From Symsagittifera roscoffensis (lineage: Eukaryota; Xenacoelomorpha; Acoela; Convolutidae): a DNA stretch of 64,000 bases. The notes below the pieces were generated by a model. It ran no database searches and was not told where the DNA came from. It saw only the letters and a program-made list of their open reading frames with translations. Location of the stretch: the NCBI RefSeq assembly GCF_963678635.1, contig NC_087063.1:68676727-68740726 (forward strand), in the 5' to 3' direction. Below, piece by piece: positions 1 through 8,507 of the stretch. The translations under genes were made by a program, and so were the position numbers. Position 1 is the first letter of the stretch. Every line of letters starts with the position of its first letter.

Positions 1-1
1 A

Positions 2-1708
2 CTTCACAGGTTCGATTGTCCAGGATTGAGGAAAGCCTGTGAGAGGTGGGTGAATGCATGCCTGGCATGTTTGCAAGTGAAAGACCCTAGGAAGATGAAA
101 TTCCCACTCAAGTCGGTGGAAAGCTCGGAATTTAATGAAGTGGTGCAAATAGACCATCAGAAGATCTGTATGACGGACTCAGGGTATAACCAGATACTGG
201 TTATAATTGATGACTTCACAAAGCTGGCAGAGGCGGTGCCGTGTCAAACAGCTTCAGCAGAGGAGACTTGTGACCACTTGATAACCCATTGGATATCAAG
301 GTATGGTTGTCCAATGACTTTTCAGTCAGACAACGGAAAAGCCTTTGTGGGGGACTTGACTAAGGAATTAATGAAGAGGTCACACATAGCTCAAGCACAC
401 TCAACTACCTACCACCCTCAGACCAACGGACTGGTAGAGAGACAGAATAGAACGTTGGTGAACATGCTGAGGGTATACTGCTCTAGATACATGACGGACT
501 GGGATAAGTATCTGCCTCAAGTCGTAGGGGCATACAACAGTACTCAACACTCAACGACGGGAATCAGCCCATTCATGATGTTGACAGGCAAAGAGAGAGC
601 GATGCCCCTGACGTTCTTTTACCCGGAGTATGAAGGAAAGAGGACGTCGCCTCAAGCTTACGTGAAAGTGGCGATCAGGAGACAGCAGGAAATTAACGAG
701 CTGTGCAGGAGGAACACTGCGCAGGCACAAATGAGACAGCGCAAGAAATATGACGAAAGAATATTACAGGCGAAGCCATATGAAGTGGGCCAGTATGTGT
801 GGGTTTTCCAGAATGTGATACCGCCCAAAGGGACGAAGAAACTACTCAAGAAATGGAGAGGACCATTCATGATAACTGAAGTACATCAACAAGGACGGTT
901 CTACCGCTTGAGTACTGGGCGAGCAGCACATTATGAGAACCTGAAGCCTCATATCCCATCCCCAGAGGACTGGTGTGTACCAAAAGACATGGAGGGACTA
1001 GAGTACCTACTGGTAGAACCAGCATGTGAAGTGAACGAGAAAGGCACCAGAGATAAAAATGGTGGCAATGAAAACTTGAGTTTGGATGACAACGAAAAAA
1101 TGGACGCGGACTCTGAAGCGGAATCTTTTGTGGAGGAAGATTGGAACGATCCGGATCAAGGTGAGGTGCCGAAGTGGACAGAACCAGACTTGTCAATAGC
1201 AGCGGGGACAAGGAGTGGCAATCGCAAACGCACAGGCATGAGGTACAACAGGTACGGAGACGATTTCCTGATCGACAAGATAAAGCCCGATGACCTAAGC
1301 AGAGAACTAACAAGTGTGGGCGAGCTGGCGGCAGATGGTGAATGGCAGATCATCAATGATAATGAACACTATCCACAGGAAGACTACTCGCCGCCGGAGC
1401 GGGAGACGGATTTAGAACAGAGCGAGATAGAGAGGAGGGAAAATACGAACCTGAGGATATTAGAATGGATGCGCGATGTCAAGAACGAAAGCGAGGAAGG
1501 ACAGAGCATACAGCAGTTTGACATATCAGCGGGGAAGTACATGAAAACGGAGGATCCTCTTTTCGGCTGGACGGCAACAGACAGCCCGCTCGACATTCCG
1601 CCAGATAATTCAGACCCAGCATCATCGACGGGGACGTCGATAAATATTTTTGTCCGGGGAGTGGGGGTAGGACTTACCCACACCGAAAATTTGATGATTT
1701 GGGCATGA
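2..1708 (+). CDS. Ty3/gypsy Pol C-terminal part: integrase, GPF/Y module, long acidic tail (5' partial)
   Basis: The frame is open from the window edge, so the protein is cut at its 5' end. The first residues hold the second half of the integrase HHCC zinc finger (CLAC). The catalytic core follows, with Asp in VVQIDH, Asp in QSDNGKAF, and Glu in GLVERQ with 35 residues between the last two, the retroviral/Ty3 D,D35E spacing. KKWRGPFMI about 60 residues downstream of the YDER region is a GPF/Y-type module. About 240 residues of acidic, low-similarity tail follow, much longer than the usual gypsy Pol end. Integrase would join element cDNA to host DNA in the nucleus. No stop or frameshift is seen in this stretch. 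The reverse transcriptase must lie left of the window. Family call is firm; the function of the tail is unknown. Confidence 0.9.
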   Translation, partial: LHRFDCPGLRKACERWVNACLACLQVKDPRKMKFPLKSVESSEFNEVVQIDHQKICMTDSGYNQILVIIDDFTKLAEAVPCQTASAEETCDHLITHWISRYGCPMTFQSDNGKAFVGDLTKELMKRSHIAQAHSTTYHPQTNGLVERQNRTLVNMLRVYCSRYMTDWDKYLPQVVGAYNSTQHSTTGISPFMMLTGKERAMPLTFFYPEYEGKRTSPQAYVKVAIRRQQEINELCRRNTAQAQMRQRKKYDERILQAKPYEVGQYVWVFQNVIPPKGTKKLLKKWRGPFMITEVHQQGRFYRLSTGRAAHYENLKPHIPSPEDWCVPKDMEGLEYLLVEPACEVNEKGTRDKNGGNENLSLDDNEKMDADSEAESFVEEDWNDPDQGEVPKWTEPDLSIAAGTRSGNRKRTGMRYNRYGDDFLIDKIKPDDLSRELTSVGELAADGEWQIINDNEHYPQEDYSPPERETDLEQSEIERRENTNLRILEWMRDVKNESEEGQSIQQFDISAGKYMKTEDPLFGWTATDSPLDIPPDNSDPASSTGTSINIFVRGVGVGLTHTENLMIWA

Positions 1709-2137
1709 GGGAAGAATCTCGAGTTAGGTGTGGGGGTACAAAACAGGTAGAGAATTTTAGAGGTGATTGGCATGACAATTAACATTTTAAATGATTGATG
1801 GTGCTAAAACATAAAATGAATCTGCATGTTTTTAGAAAATTTCCAATTGAACTATTTTAAATAGGACGGAAAGGAAAGGGTTTTAACTATAAAAGTAAAG
1901 GGGGTTTTTAGGTTAGGGACACCACCTGCTTGTCTAAAAATGGAGTGCTATTTTCAGATTGATTTGGTAAAGTCAAATTGACTACTCAACTGTATTCAAT
2001 TGAAGAAAGAGAACACAAGTTGAACGACATCTCAAGAAGTAATACTCAAGTTGCTCAGGTAATATTCAAGTTGCTCAGGTAATACTCAAGTTGCTCAGGT
2101 AGAACTCAATACTCAAGATCATTTGGAAATTACCGAA
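1709..2137 (+). promoter_or_regulatory. Noncoding leader between Pol and SGNH ORF
   Basis: About 430 bases without a credible ORF separate the Pol stop from the ATG of the next gene. It is more A+T rich than its neighbours and carries six CTYRAG hexamers (1718, 2031, 2045, 2085, 2112 and a degenerate one at 2065). By position it could be an internal promoter, an intron or a translation-reinitiation leader for the downstream ORF. No TATA box or splice signal could be assigned with confidence. Confidence 0.4.
2041..2100 (+). repeat. Three 20-bp tandem repeats (AATACTCAAGTTGCTCAGGT)
   Basis: Three back-to-back copies at 2041-2060, 2061-2080 and 2081-2100. The second differs by one base (ATTCAAG in place of ACTCAAG). 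A related ACTCAAT/ACTCAAG pair follows at 2104-2117. The array ends 38 bases before the ATG of the SGNH-hydrolase ORF and its core is the CTCAAG hexamer enriched across this whole block, so a protein- or RNA-binding role is plausible but unproven. Confidence 0.85.
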
Positions 2138-3997
2138 ATGGCAGATCGATTCTGGAAGTCCATGCCAACGGCTTTGAAAAAACCCACACTTGACGAATTA
2201 TACAGACGTCTGAGGGACCTGGATTATACTCAAGTGGATGAGAGAATGGCAGTGATGTTGAACGCCATCCTCCAACTGGAAGAACAGTGCGAATGCCGGG
2301 AGTCTGCAACAGAAGCGGTTCTAATGGTCGGCTACACCACTGATGGAATATCCAACCAAGAGCAAACCAGATGGCTGTCCTGGAATGTGGATGGAGGAAT
2401 AAGGGGATTCGACTTGGCAAGGAACCCTGGCTTGGGCAACAACACCGAGTATGGCGCAGGGGAGTTCCCACTACCGATCACACCATCAGCAAGATCTACG
2501 GCCCAGAGCACGAGCAAGACACCATTGATGTCTCGAGCACAGCAGACGGGGGAAGCATATCCGGACGTCAGCATCATGAAGAGAGAGCTTGAGAGGACTC
2601 AGCGGGAGAGAAACAAGGCGAACCTCGACCGGGATCAAGCGGTGCTCGAGAGAGACCAGGCAAAAGTTGAGAGGGATCAAGCGCGGAGGGAACTGGACAT
2701 GATGAGAGCTGAACAGCTACAGGCAGAAAGGGTGCGGGAGAATGCCGCCAATTGCGAGCAGCTGAAGTCAGAGCTTGAAAGGATCCAGCAACGACAGCGC
2801 GAGCTCGACATGCAGAAGGGGGTTAGGCCCAAAGAACGGGTGGTGACCGGCTCAAGGCCAGAGTCACGCATGGAGGTGGATGAGGCTCCTAGGTCGAAGG
2901 GACGATTCAACCTCGATCGTGCTGCTCAAGAACATATGAACGAAGGGCTGGAGGTGTGGATACCGTCTGAATCAGCGTCCTCCCTGCGTGGTCTAGAGAC
3001 ACAAGCAATACGCCCGTTGATGGACGTCGCGCTGCCTGGATATACGCCAAGTTCGACCCCGGGTAGTAGTCTGGTGAGTGGTAGCTCGTCACGACTGAAA
3101 GAATTGCACGAGCGGCTACAACTAAGGAATCGCGAGAGTCCAGCAAGAGTGGACCTGCCATCGACGTGGGGGGAACAACCTGTCAGGAGTGTGGTAATCT
3201 CGAGTTACAAAAAGAATACGGAAGGTAGTTACCACAGGCACAATCGGATGGACTGGAGCACGGCGCAGATGGACAGGAGAGATTGCTTCCATAACGCGGC
3301 TTGGATGGAATACTTCACGCAGCCACGTGTGCCCGAAGGAGCGGTCCACTTGATCATAGGGGACAGCTTGCTGCGGGTTTTGACCCGGATCCAGTCCCAT
3401 TGGCAAACGGGAATCTTGAGCTTCGCTGGAGCCGCGACGCCGCAGATGTTAGCGACACTTGAGATGCTAGGTATGGCAAGAGTATATACGGTGACACTGA
3501 TGATCGGGACGAATGACGTGTCTAGGGGGGAAGCAAGGAAGGTGATGAGGCTGCACGACAAGATGAGCTGCATTCTCGAGGAATTGCGAATTCAAATGGA
3601 TTCGGCCATTCTTACGGTGTGCACCGTCCCTTACAGCATGAAAGCGGATCAACATGCAATGGAGATGAACACAAAGGTGCGAAACCTGAATGAAATAATC
3701 AGGCTGATACACAAAAGAATCGTCCTCCCCGTTGGGCTGTTGGACGTGGCCGAGCAAATGAAGCTATCTGCTTTCCCTGACGACGCATCTGCGGATGGGA
3801 TTCATTTTGATAGGCCCAGAGGGGTGGAGTGGTTGAATGACGTCTTCCAAAGGCACATAAACGCGTTGGAGACAGAGTTACTAGGGACGGCACAGGTCAC
3901 GTTCGGACCACCCCCAAAACCACCTTTCTTCAACTCGAGAGCTTTGTCCAGCCGCTTGGGGGCGATGGCTGATTCTAGAGACAGTTCGAGGGGATAG
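2138..3997 (+). CDS. Coiled-coil protein with C-terminal SGNH/GDSL hydrolase domain
   Basis: ATG at 2138 opens a 619-residue ORF. Residues about 145-230 form a strongly charged coiled coil rich in repeated ERDQA/ERDQAK-type heptads. The C-terminal third matches the SGNH (GDSL) esterase plan: LIIGDSLL with the nucleophile Ser near residue 410 (block I), a Gly in LSFAGAA (block II), GTNDVS with Asn near 459 (block III), and ADGIHFD with Asp 553 and His 556 (block V). All four SGNH landmarks are therefore present in order. SGNH enzymes hydrolyse esters or acetyl groups. Esterase domains are known in ORF1 of CR1 non-LTR elements and in giant rotifer terminons, so a retroelement accessory role fits. 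Its location just downstream of gypsy Pol, in the env position, is unusual. Substrate unknown. Confidence 0.75.
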   Translation: MADRFWKSMPTALKKPTLDELYRRLRDLDYTQVDERMAVMLNAILQLEEQCECRESATEAVLMVGYTTDGISNQEQTRWLSWNVDGGIRGFDLARNPGLGNNTEYGAGEFPLPITPSARSTAQSTSKTPLMSRAQQTGEAYPDVSIMKRELERTQRERNKANLDRDQAVLERDQAKVERDQARRELDMMRAEQLQAERVRENAANCEQLKSELERIQQRQRELDMQKGVRPKERVVTGSRPESRMEVDEAPRSKGRFNLDRAAQEHMNEGLEVWIPSESASSLRGLETQAIRPLMDVALPGYTPSSTPGSSLVSGSSSRLKELHERLQLRNRESPARVDLPSTWGEQPVRSVVISSYKKNTEGSYHRHNRMDWSTAQMDRRDCFHNAAWMEYFTQPRVPEGAVHLIIGDSLLRVLTRIQSHWQTGILSFAGAATPQMLATLEMLGMARVYTVTLMIGTNDVSRGEARKVMRLHDKMSCILEELRIQMDSAILTVCTVPYSMKADQHAMEMNTKVRNLNEIIRLIHKRIVLPVGLLDVAEQMKLSAFPDDASADGIHFDRPRGVEWLNDVFQRHINALETELLGTAQVTFGPPPKPPFFNSRALSSRLGAMADSRDSSRG

Positions 3998-4025
3998 CCG
4001 AACCAAGTTGCCGGGCGCTGCGCCT

Positions 4026-4649
4026 ATGGAGGCTCATGAGGCAACGTCATCAACGCCCCAGGGATCGATAATATCCTTGGTGGTGGTGGCGGAGAAGAAG
4101 AAGCCGGAGAAACCAGTGGAGACCAACAGGTTGAAATATGAGGAGAAGGTCAAGGAGCAGGACCTGGAAGATCTGGAGTGCAGGCAAGAGTTGGCGGAAG
4201 CTTTGGGCCTTGAGCGAGTGTCACATGAAGACTTGGGTAGACACCAGTGCGTGGACTGGTTGAAGGCTCACGAGACGCAATTCTCAAGAGCGAAAATAAT
4301 GGAGACAGCGGATCTGACTGGGATTCCCACAAAATCGGTCATGGGACCCATTAACTATAGACCTCTCAAGTCATTAGGGAGTCCGGGATTCGAAGTGGAG
4401 CCTCCCAAACACCGAACTAGCATTGTCAGGATTAGGGTGGCCACTCCAGCACTGTTGAGGGTGGTGGACAAGCTGATGGATCCGAGGGAGATGGAATTAC
4501 CAGACGCCGCGTATGAAGGCACGAAACTGGCCAACGATCCCAGATACGGGAAACCCTGCGGGAATACGCAGCTGGCCAAAACCTTAGCTGTTTATGACAG
4601 GGCGGGCCCAGCCGCAGCGAGCCTGAATTGCTGCTGTTTGCAGGGTTGA
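4026..4649 (+). CDS. Unrecognised ORF, N-terminal part of a larger disrupted protein
   Basis: First ATG at 4026, 29 bases after the SGNH stop; 207 residues. It has a charged N-terminal half (KKKPEKPVET, a likely helical ELAEALGLE region) and no domain I recognise. Its last 15 or so residues come from a filler at 4602-4616 and a frame change at the left border of a tandem duplication, so they are probably not original. The 111-bp spacer at 6299-6409 reads coherently (for example LANSFWPETLIYSLPGAE) into the duplicated unit, and may be the sequence that originally followed this ORF. No function assigned. Confidence 0.55.
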   Translation: MEAHEATSSTPQGSIISLVVVAEKKKPEKPVETNRLKYEEKVKEQDLEDLECRQELAEALGLERVSHEDLGRHQCVDWLKAHETQFSRAKIMETADLTGIPTKSVMGPINYRPLKSLGSPGFEVEPPKHRTSIVRIRVATPALLRVVDKLMDPREMELPDAAYEGTKLANDPRYGKPCGNTQLAKTLAVYDRAGPAAASLNCCCLQG

Positions 4650-6337
4650 ACGATCACTTGCATGCGACGGGGTTTCTTGAGCAGCTCAAGGGTGATGAAC
4701 CTATGCCGAAGAAGATCTGGGAAGCCATCCAGACATTATTTGCAGCCATGAATGAAGTACGAGAGAACGTTGCCTCACGATTTGGCTCCAAGACGAAAGT
4801 GGCGTTCACGAGGTCCCCCGGCTACGCAAGCATGCCTCCCGCTCTACAATTTATGTATGCAATCTTGATCTTGATAGCAGAAGGGAATGGATGGCGTATT
4901 TTGATGGCAGCTCCCAATCGGGAACTGGAACCTACAAACTTGAGACTTCTTAGGTCAGAGCTTGCGGCGGCGTGGGCGGATGTGTCCCACGCGTTGAGGG
5001 GCTTTCACGAGTTGGCAGACATCCTCATCGTGTTGGACGAGGTCCTCTTGCTGGAGATATCTAACTTTGCTAGGCAACTCAAGCTCAGTCCGATTAAAGG
5101 GGACGATCATCCAGTGGTGGCTCACCTGACGGCCAGTCTGTGGTTTCGAAACATGGAGGTGACCATCACAAGCTCCACCAGTAAATCTAGAGGGCCGAGC
5201 AACGAGAGGAAGAACGTGGCCGCATCAGAGAAGCAGCTGGAGTCGATGGTGTATCGACTGACACAAGAGGGAGGCAGGTGGCCCTTCCTGACACCAAGGC
5301 TGGAGAACGCCACGGAGAAGACAAGAGAAGATGCTCCGCTTCTGGTGAAGCAGATCTGGGATTTTCTTGAGGAGCAGCTGGGAGTGGCTGAAAAGAGGGA
5401 AATGACGGTTGGCAGGTTCGTCACGGCAGCCAACGAAGTCACGATTGGAGGATTCTGGAGGGAGCACGCAAGGGGTGAGCTGAGGACGAGGAGGGATCAC
5501 GAAATTCTTGAGTTCTTGAGTCCTTGTTGGGGAAAGGAGTTCCTGGCCGGAGTGTATAGCGCGAAAGATACCATCTTTAAAGCCTTCATACAGGAAGTGT
5601 TGAATATGCCCATCAGTCTGTTGCTGGCACTGTACTTGGTTTACCCAAGGTACCTGTTTAATATGGGCCCAGCATACATGTTCAGTCGGGGCGTGGACAC
5701 CCTCCGGATAGACGGATACTTGACATTGGTGCTTCTAACCCACGGGGAACTGGAGTCATTTCACCGACTGATGAAATACGGAGAGCCTCTGTCGATGGGG
5801 AGAGCACACTCGAGCATTGACACCTACTCGTATAATTGTGCTGCCGGGCTAAAGATGCTGCTGGTACAGTACCTACTGATGCAGAACCGGCACCTAACTG
5901 GAGAAGAAAAGAGCCCGAAGACAAGAGAAGAGTGGAGGAAAGTGAATGGGGGCATGCCTCTATTGACAGATCTATGCCTGGCCATGAGATCGGACCCCAT
6001 GGGGATGATCCGGGGGCTAAAGGAAGTCGTAACCTGTATCTATGGACCGGCAGTCACGTTCGCGTTTCCAGATCCTCTGGTGAAAGCTTATCGACACTCA
6101 GTGACCCACGTGAGCCTCATAAGCATACTAGATGGAACGACACTTAATTGGTGTCAACAAGAGGTGCTAAGGGCGCAAATGAGCAACACGGTGCTCTTCG
6201 GAAAGGTGAAGGATCCGGAGTTGGTGGCATACAGTTTTCGAGGACAACTGCAGTGCAGGATGGAAGGCAAGCGCGAAGGCCCCATCGAAACTTATCCCGG
6301 ATGTGTCTTGCAAATTCGTTTTGGCCGGAAACTCTGA
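4598..6337 (+). CDS. Unrecognised ORF, first copy of duplicated segment
   Basis: This frame is open for about 570 residues, but the first ATG is internal and the true beginning seems to lie in another frame to the left. The protein is largely helical, with Leu-rich stretches (LQFMYAILILIAEG, LADILIVLDEVLLLEIS) and one hydrophobic segment (PISLLLALYLVYPRYLF) that could be a buried helix or a membrane segment. There are no catalytic motifs, zinc knuckles or reverse transcriptase signatures. The final 13 residues after ETYP come from the duplication spacer and are not shared with copy 2. It is nearly identical to the segment at 6410-8090. Confidence 0.5.
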   Translation, partial: QGGPSRSEPELLLFAGLNDHLHATGFLEQLKGDEPMPKKIWEAIQTLFAAMNEVRENVASRFGSKTKVAFTRSPGYASMPPALQFMYAILILIAEGNGWRILMAAPNRELEPTNLRLLRSELAAAWADVSHALRGFHELADILIVLDEVLLLEISNFARQLKLSPIKGDDHPVVAHLTASLWFRNMEVTITSSTSKSRGPSNERKNVAASEKQLESMVYRLTQEGGRWPFLTPRLENATEKTREDAPLLVKQIWDFLEEQLGVAEKREMTVGRFVTAANEVTIGGFWREHARGELRTRRDHEILEFLSPCWGKEFLAGVYSAKDTIFKAFIQEVLNMPISLLLALYLVYPRYLFNMGPAYMFSRGVDTLRIDGYLTLVLLTHGELESFHRLMKYGEPLSMGRAHSSIDTYSYNCAAGLKMLLVQYLLMQNRHLTGEEKSPKTREEWRKVNGGMPLLTDLCLAMRSDPMGMIRGLKEVVTCIYGPAVTFAFPDPLVKAYRHSVTHVSLISILDGTTLNWCQQEVLRAQMSNTVLFGKVKDPELVAYSFRGQLQCRMEGKREGPIETYPGCVLQIRFGRKL

Positions 6338-8090
6338 TATACTCATTGCCGGGAGCGGAGCTGAACCAGATGTTAACCCTGGTGGTGACAATAAAGTCGG
6401 AGATGCCTTGCGAGCCTGAATTGCTGCTGTTTGCAGGGTTGAACGATCACTTGCATGCGACGGGGTTTCTTGAGCAGCTCAAGGGTGATGAACCTACGCC
6501 GAAGAAGATCTGGGAAGCCATCCAGACATTATTTGCAGCCATGAATGAAGTACGAGAGAACGTTGCCTCACGATTTGGCTCCAAGACGAAAGTGGCGTTC
6601 ACGAGGTCCCCCGGCTACGCAAGCATGCCTCCCGCTCTACAATTTATGTATGCAATCTTGATCTTGATAGCAGAAGGGAATGGATGGCGTATTTTGATGG
6701 CAGCTCCCAATCGGGAACTGGAACCTACAAACTTGAGATTTCTTAGGTCAGAGCTTGCGGCGGCGTGGGCGGATGTGTCCCACGCGTTGAGGGGCTTTCA
6801 CGAGTTGGCAGACATCCTCATCGTGTTGGACGAGGTCCTCTTGCTGGAGATATCTAACTTTGCTAGGCAACTCAAGCTCAGTCCGATTATAGGGGACGAT
6901 CATCCAGTGGTGGCTCACCTGACGGCCAGTCTGTGGTTTCGAAACATGGAGGTGACCATCACAAGCTCCACCAGTAAATCTAGAGGGCCGAGCAACGAGA
7001 GGAAGAACGTGGCCGCATCAGAGAAGCAGCTGGAGTCGATGGTGTATCGACTGACACAAGAGGGAGGCAGGTGGCCCTTCCTGACACCAAGGCTGGAGAA
7101 CGCCACGGAGAAGACAAGAGAAGATGCTCCGCTTCTGGTGAAGCAGATCTGGGATTTTCTTGAGGAGCAGCTGGGAGTGGCTGAAAAGAGGGAAATGACG
7201 GTTGGCAGGTTCGTCACGGCAGCCAACGAAGTCACGATTGGAGGATTCTGGAGGGAGCACGCAAGGGGTGAGCTGAGGACGAGGAGGGATCACGAAATTC
7301 TTGAGTTCTTGAGTCCTTGTTGGGGAAAGGAGTTCCTGGCCGGAGTGTATAGCGCGAAAGATACCATCTTTAAAGCCTTCATACAGGAAGTGTTGAATAT
7401 GCCCATCAGTCTGTTGCTGGCACTGTACTTGGTTTACCCAAGGTACCTGTTTAATATGGGCCCAGCATACATGTTCAGTCGGGGCGTGGACACCCTCCGG
7501 ATAGACGGATACTTGACATTGGTGCTTCTAACCCACGGGGAACTGGAGTCATTTCACCGACTGATGAAATACGGAGAGCCTCTGTCGATGGGGAGAGCAC
7601 ACTCGAGCATTGACACCTACTCGTATAATTGTGCTGCCGGGCTAAAGACGCTGCTGGTACAGTACCTACTGATGCAGAACCGGCACCTAACTGGAGAAGA
7701 AAAGAGCCCGAAGACAAGAGAAGAGTGGAGGAAAGTGAATGGGGGCATGCCTCTATTGACGGATCTATGCCTGGCCATGAGATCGGACCCATGGGGATGA
7801 TCCGGGGGCTAAAGGAAGTCGTAACCTGTATCTCTGGACCGGCAGTCACGTTCGCGTTTCCAGATCCTCTGGTGAAAACTTATCGACACTCAGTGACCCA
7901 CGTGAGCCTCATAAGCATACTAGATGGAACGACACTTAATTGGTGTCAACAAGAGGTGCTAAGGGCGCAAATGAGCAACACGGTGCTCTTCGGAAAGGTG
8001 AAGGATCCGGAGTTGGTGGCATACAGTTTTCGAGGACAACTGCACTGCAGGATGGAAGGCAAGCGCGAAGGCCCCATCGAAACTTATCCC
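4617..8090 (+). repeat. Tandem direct duplication of 1.68 kb (4617-6298 and 6410-8090)
   Basis: Two copies lie 1,793 bases apart with a 111-bp spacer at 6299-6409. I found about nine differences, roughly 99.5% identity. Examples are CCTATG/CCTACG near 4702 and 6495, AAAGG/ATAGG near 5096 and 6889, and one C lost in copy 2 near 7790. The left border of copy 1 carries a 15-bp G+C-rich filler (4602-4616) not present before copy 2. The event is recent, or it is an assembly join of two haplotypes. Confidence 0.92.
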
Positions 8091-8507
8091 ATGTTCTGGA
8101 ACCTAAACCCCCTGACAGCAAGTGGGCAAGAGATCTTGAGAATTCCCGCATGGAGGAAGAGCTTCGAGCTGGTGAAGAGGGAGTTAGAAGCGATATTGGA
8201 GAAGGAAGTCCTGCCAGCAAGCATTCCCGAATTCCCGACAGTGAGGAGAATGACCCTGGGGATGAACAGCTCCCTGGTGGTCCCATCTCTTTTCGCAAGA
8301 GCAGCAACCGAAGAGCAGCAGAAGGAGTTCATCGACGGCTGGGATCCTCTCTTCATCGGCTACACTGCAGCGATTTATTTTCACACCAGCGATGCGAAGA
8401 TAAATTCATGGACAACTCAAGCCAAGAAAATGAGAGGGTCGATGCCCCCGAAACTCGAGGTGCGAGATGCCTTGAGAACACTTGAGCGGGCAGGTCTAGA
8501 GAACTAG
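6299..8507 (+). pseudogene. Unrecognised ORF, second copy, one-base frameshift near 7790
   Basis: The frame runs through the 111-bp spacer and copy 2 until TGA at 7798-7800. A single missing C in the run before ATGGGG near 7790, compared with copy 1, causes this. The same protein then continues in the next frame to TAG at 8505-8507. After the duplicated part it adds about 138 residues (from MFWNLNPL to ERAGLEN) that copy 1 lacks, so copy 2 holds the original 3' context. Apart from the shift the coding sequence looks preserved, consistent with recent damage or a sequencing error. No family recognised. Confidence 0.55.

Noticed and set aside
5122-5500. Minus-strand open frames opposite the duplicated ORFs
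   Set aside because: Shadows of plus-strand coding sequence; Ser/Leu/Pro-rich without domains.
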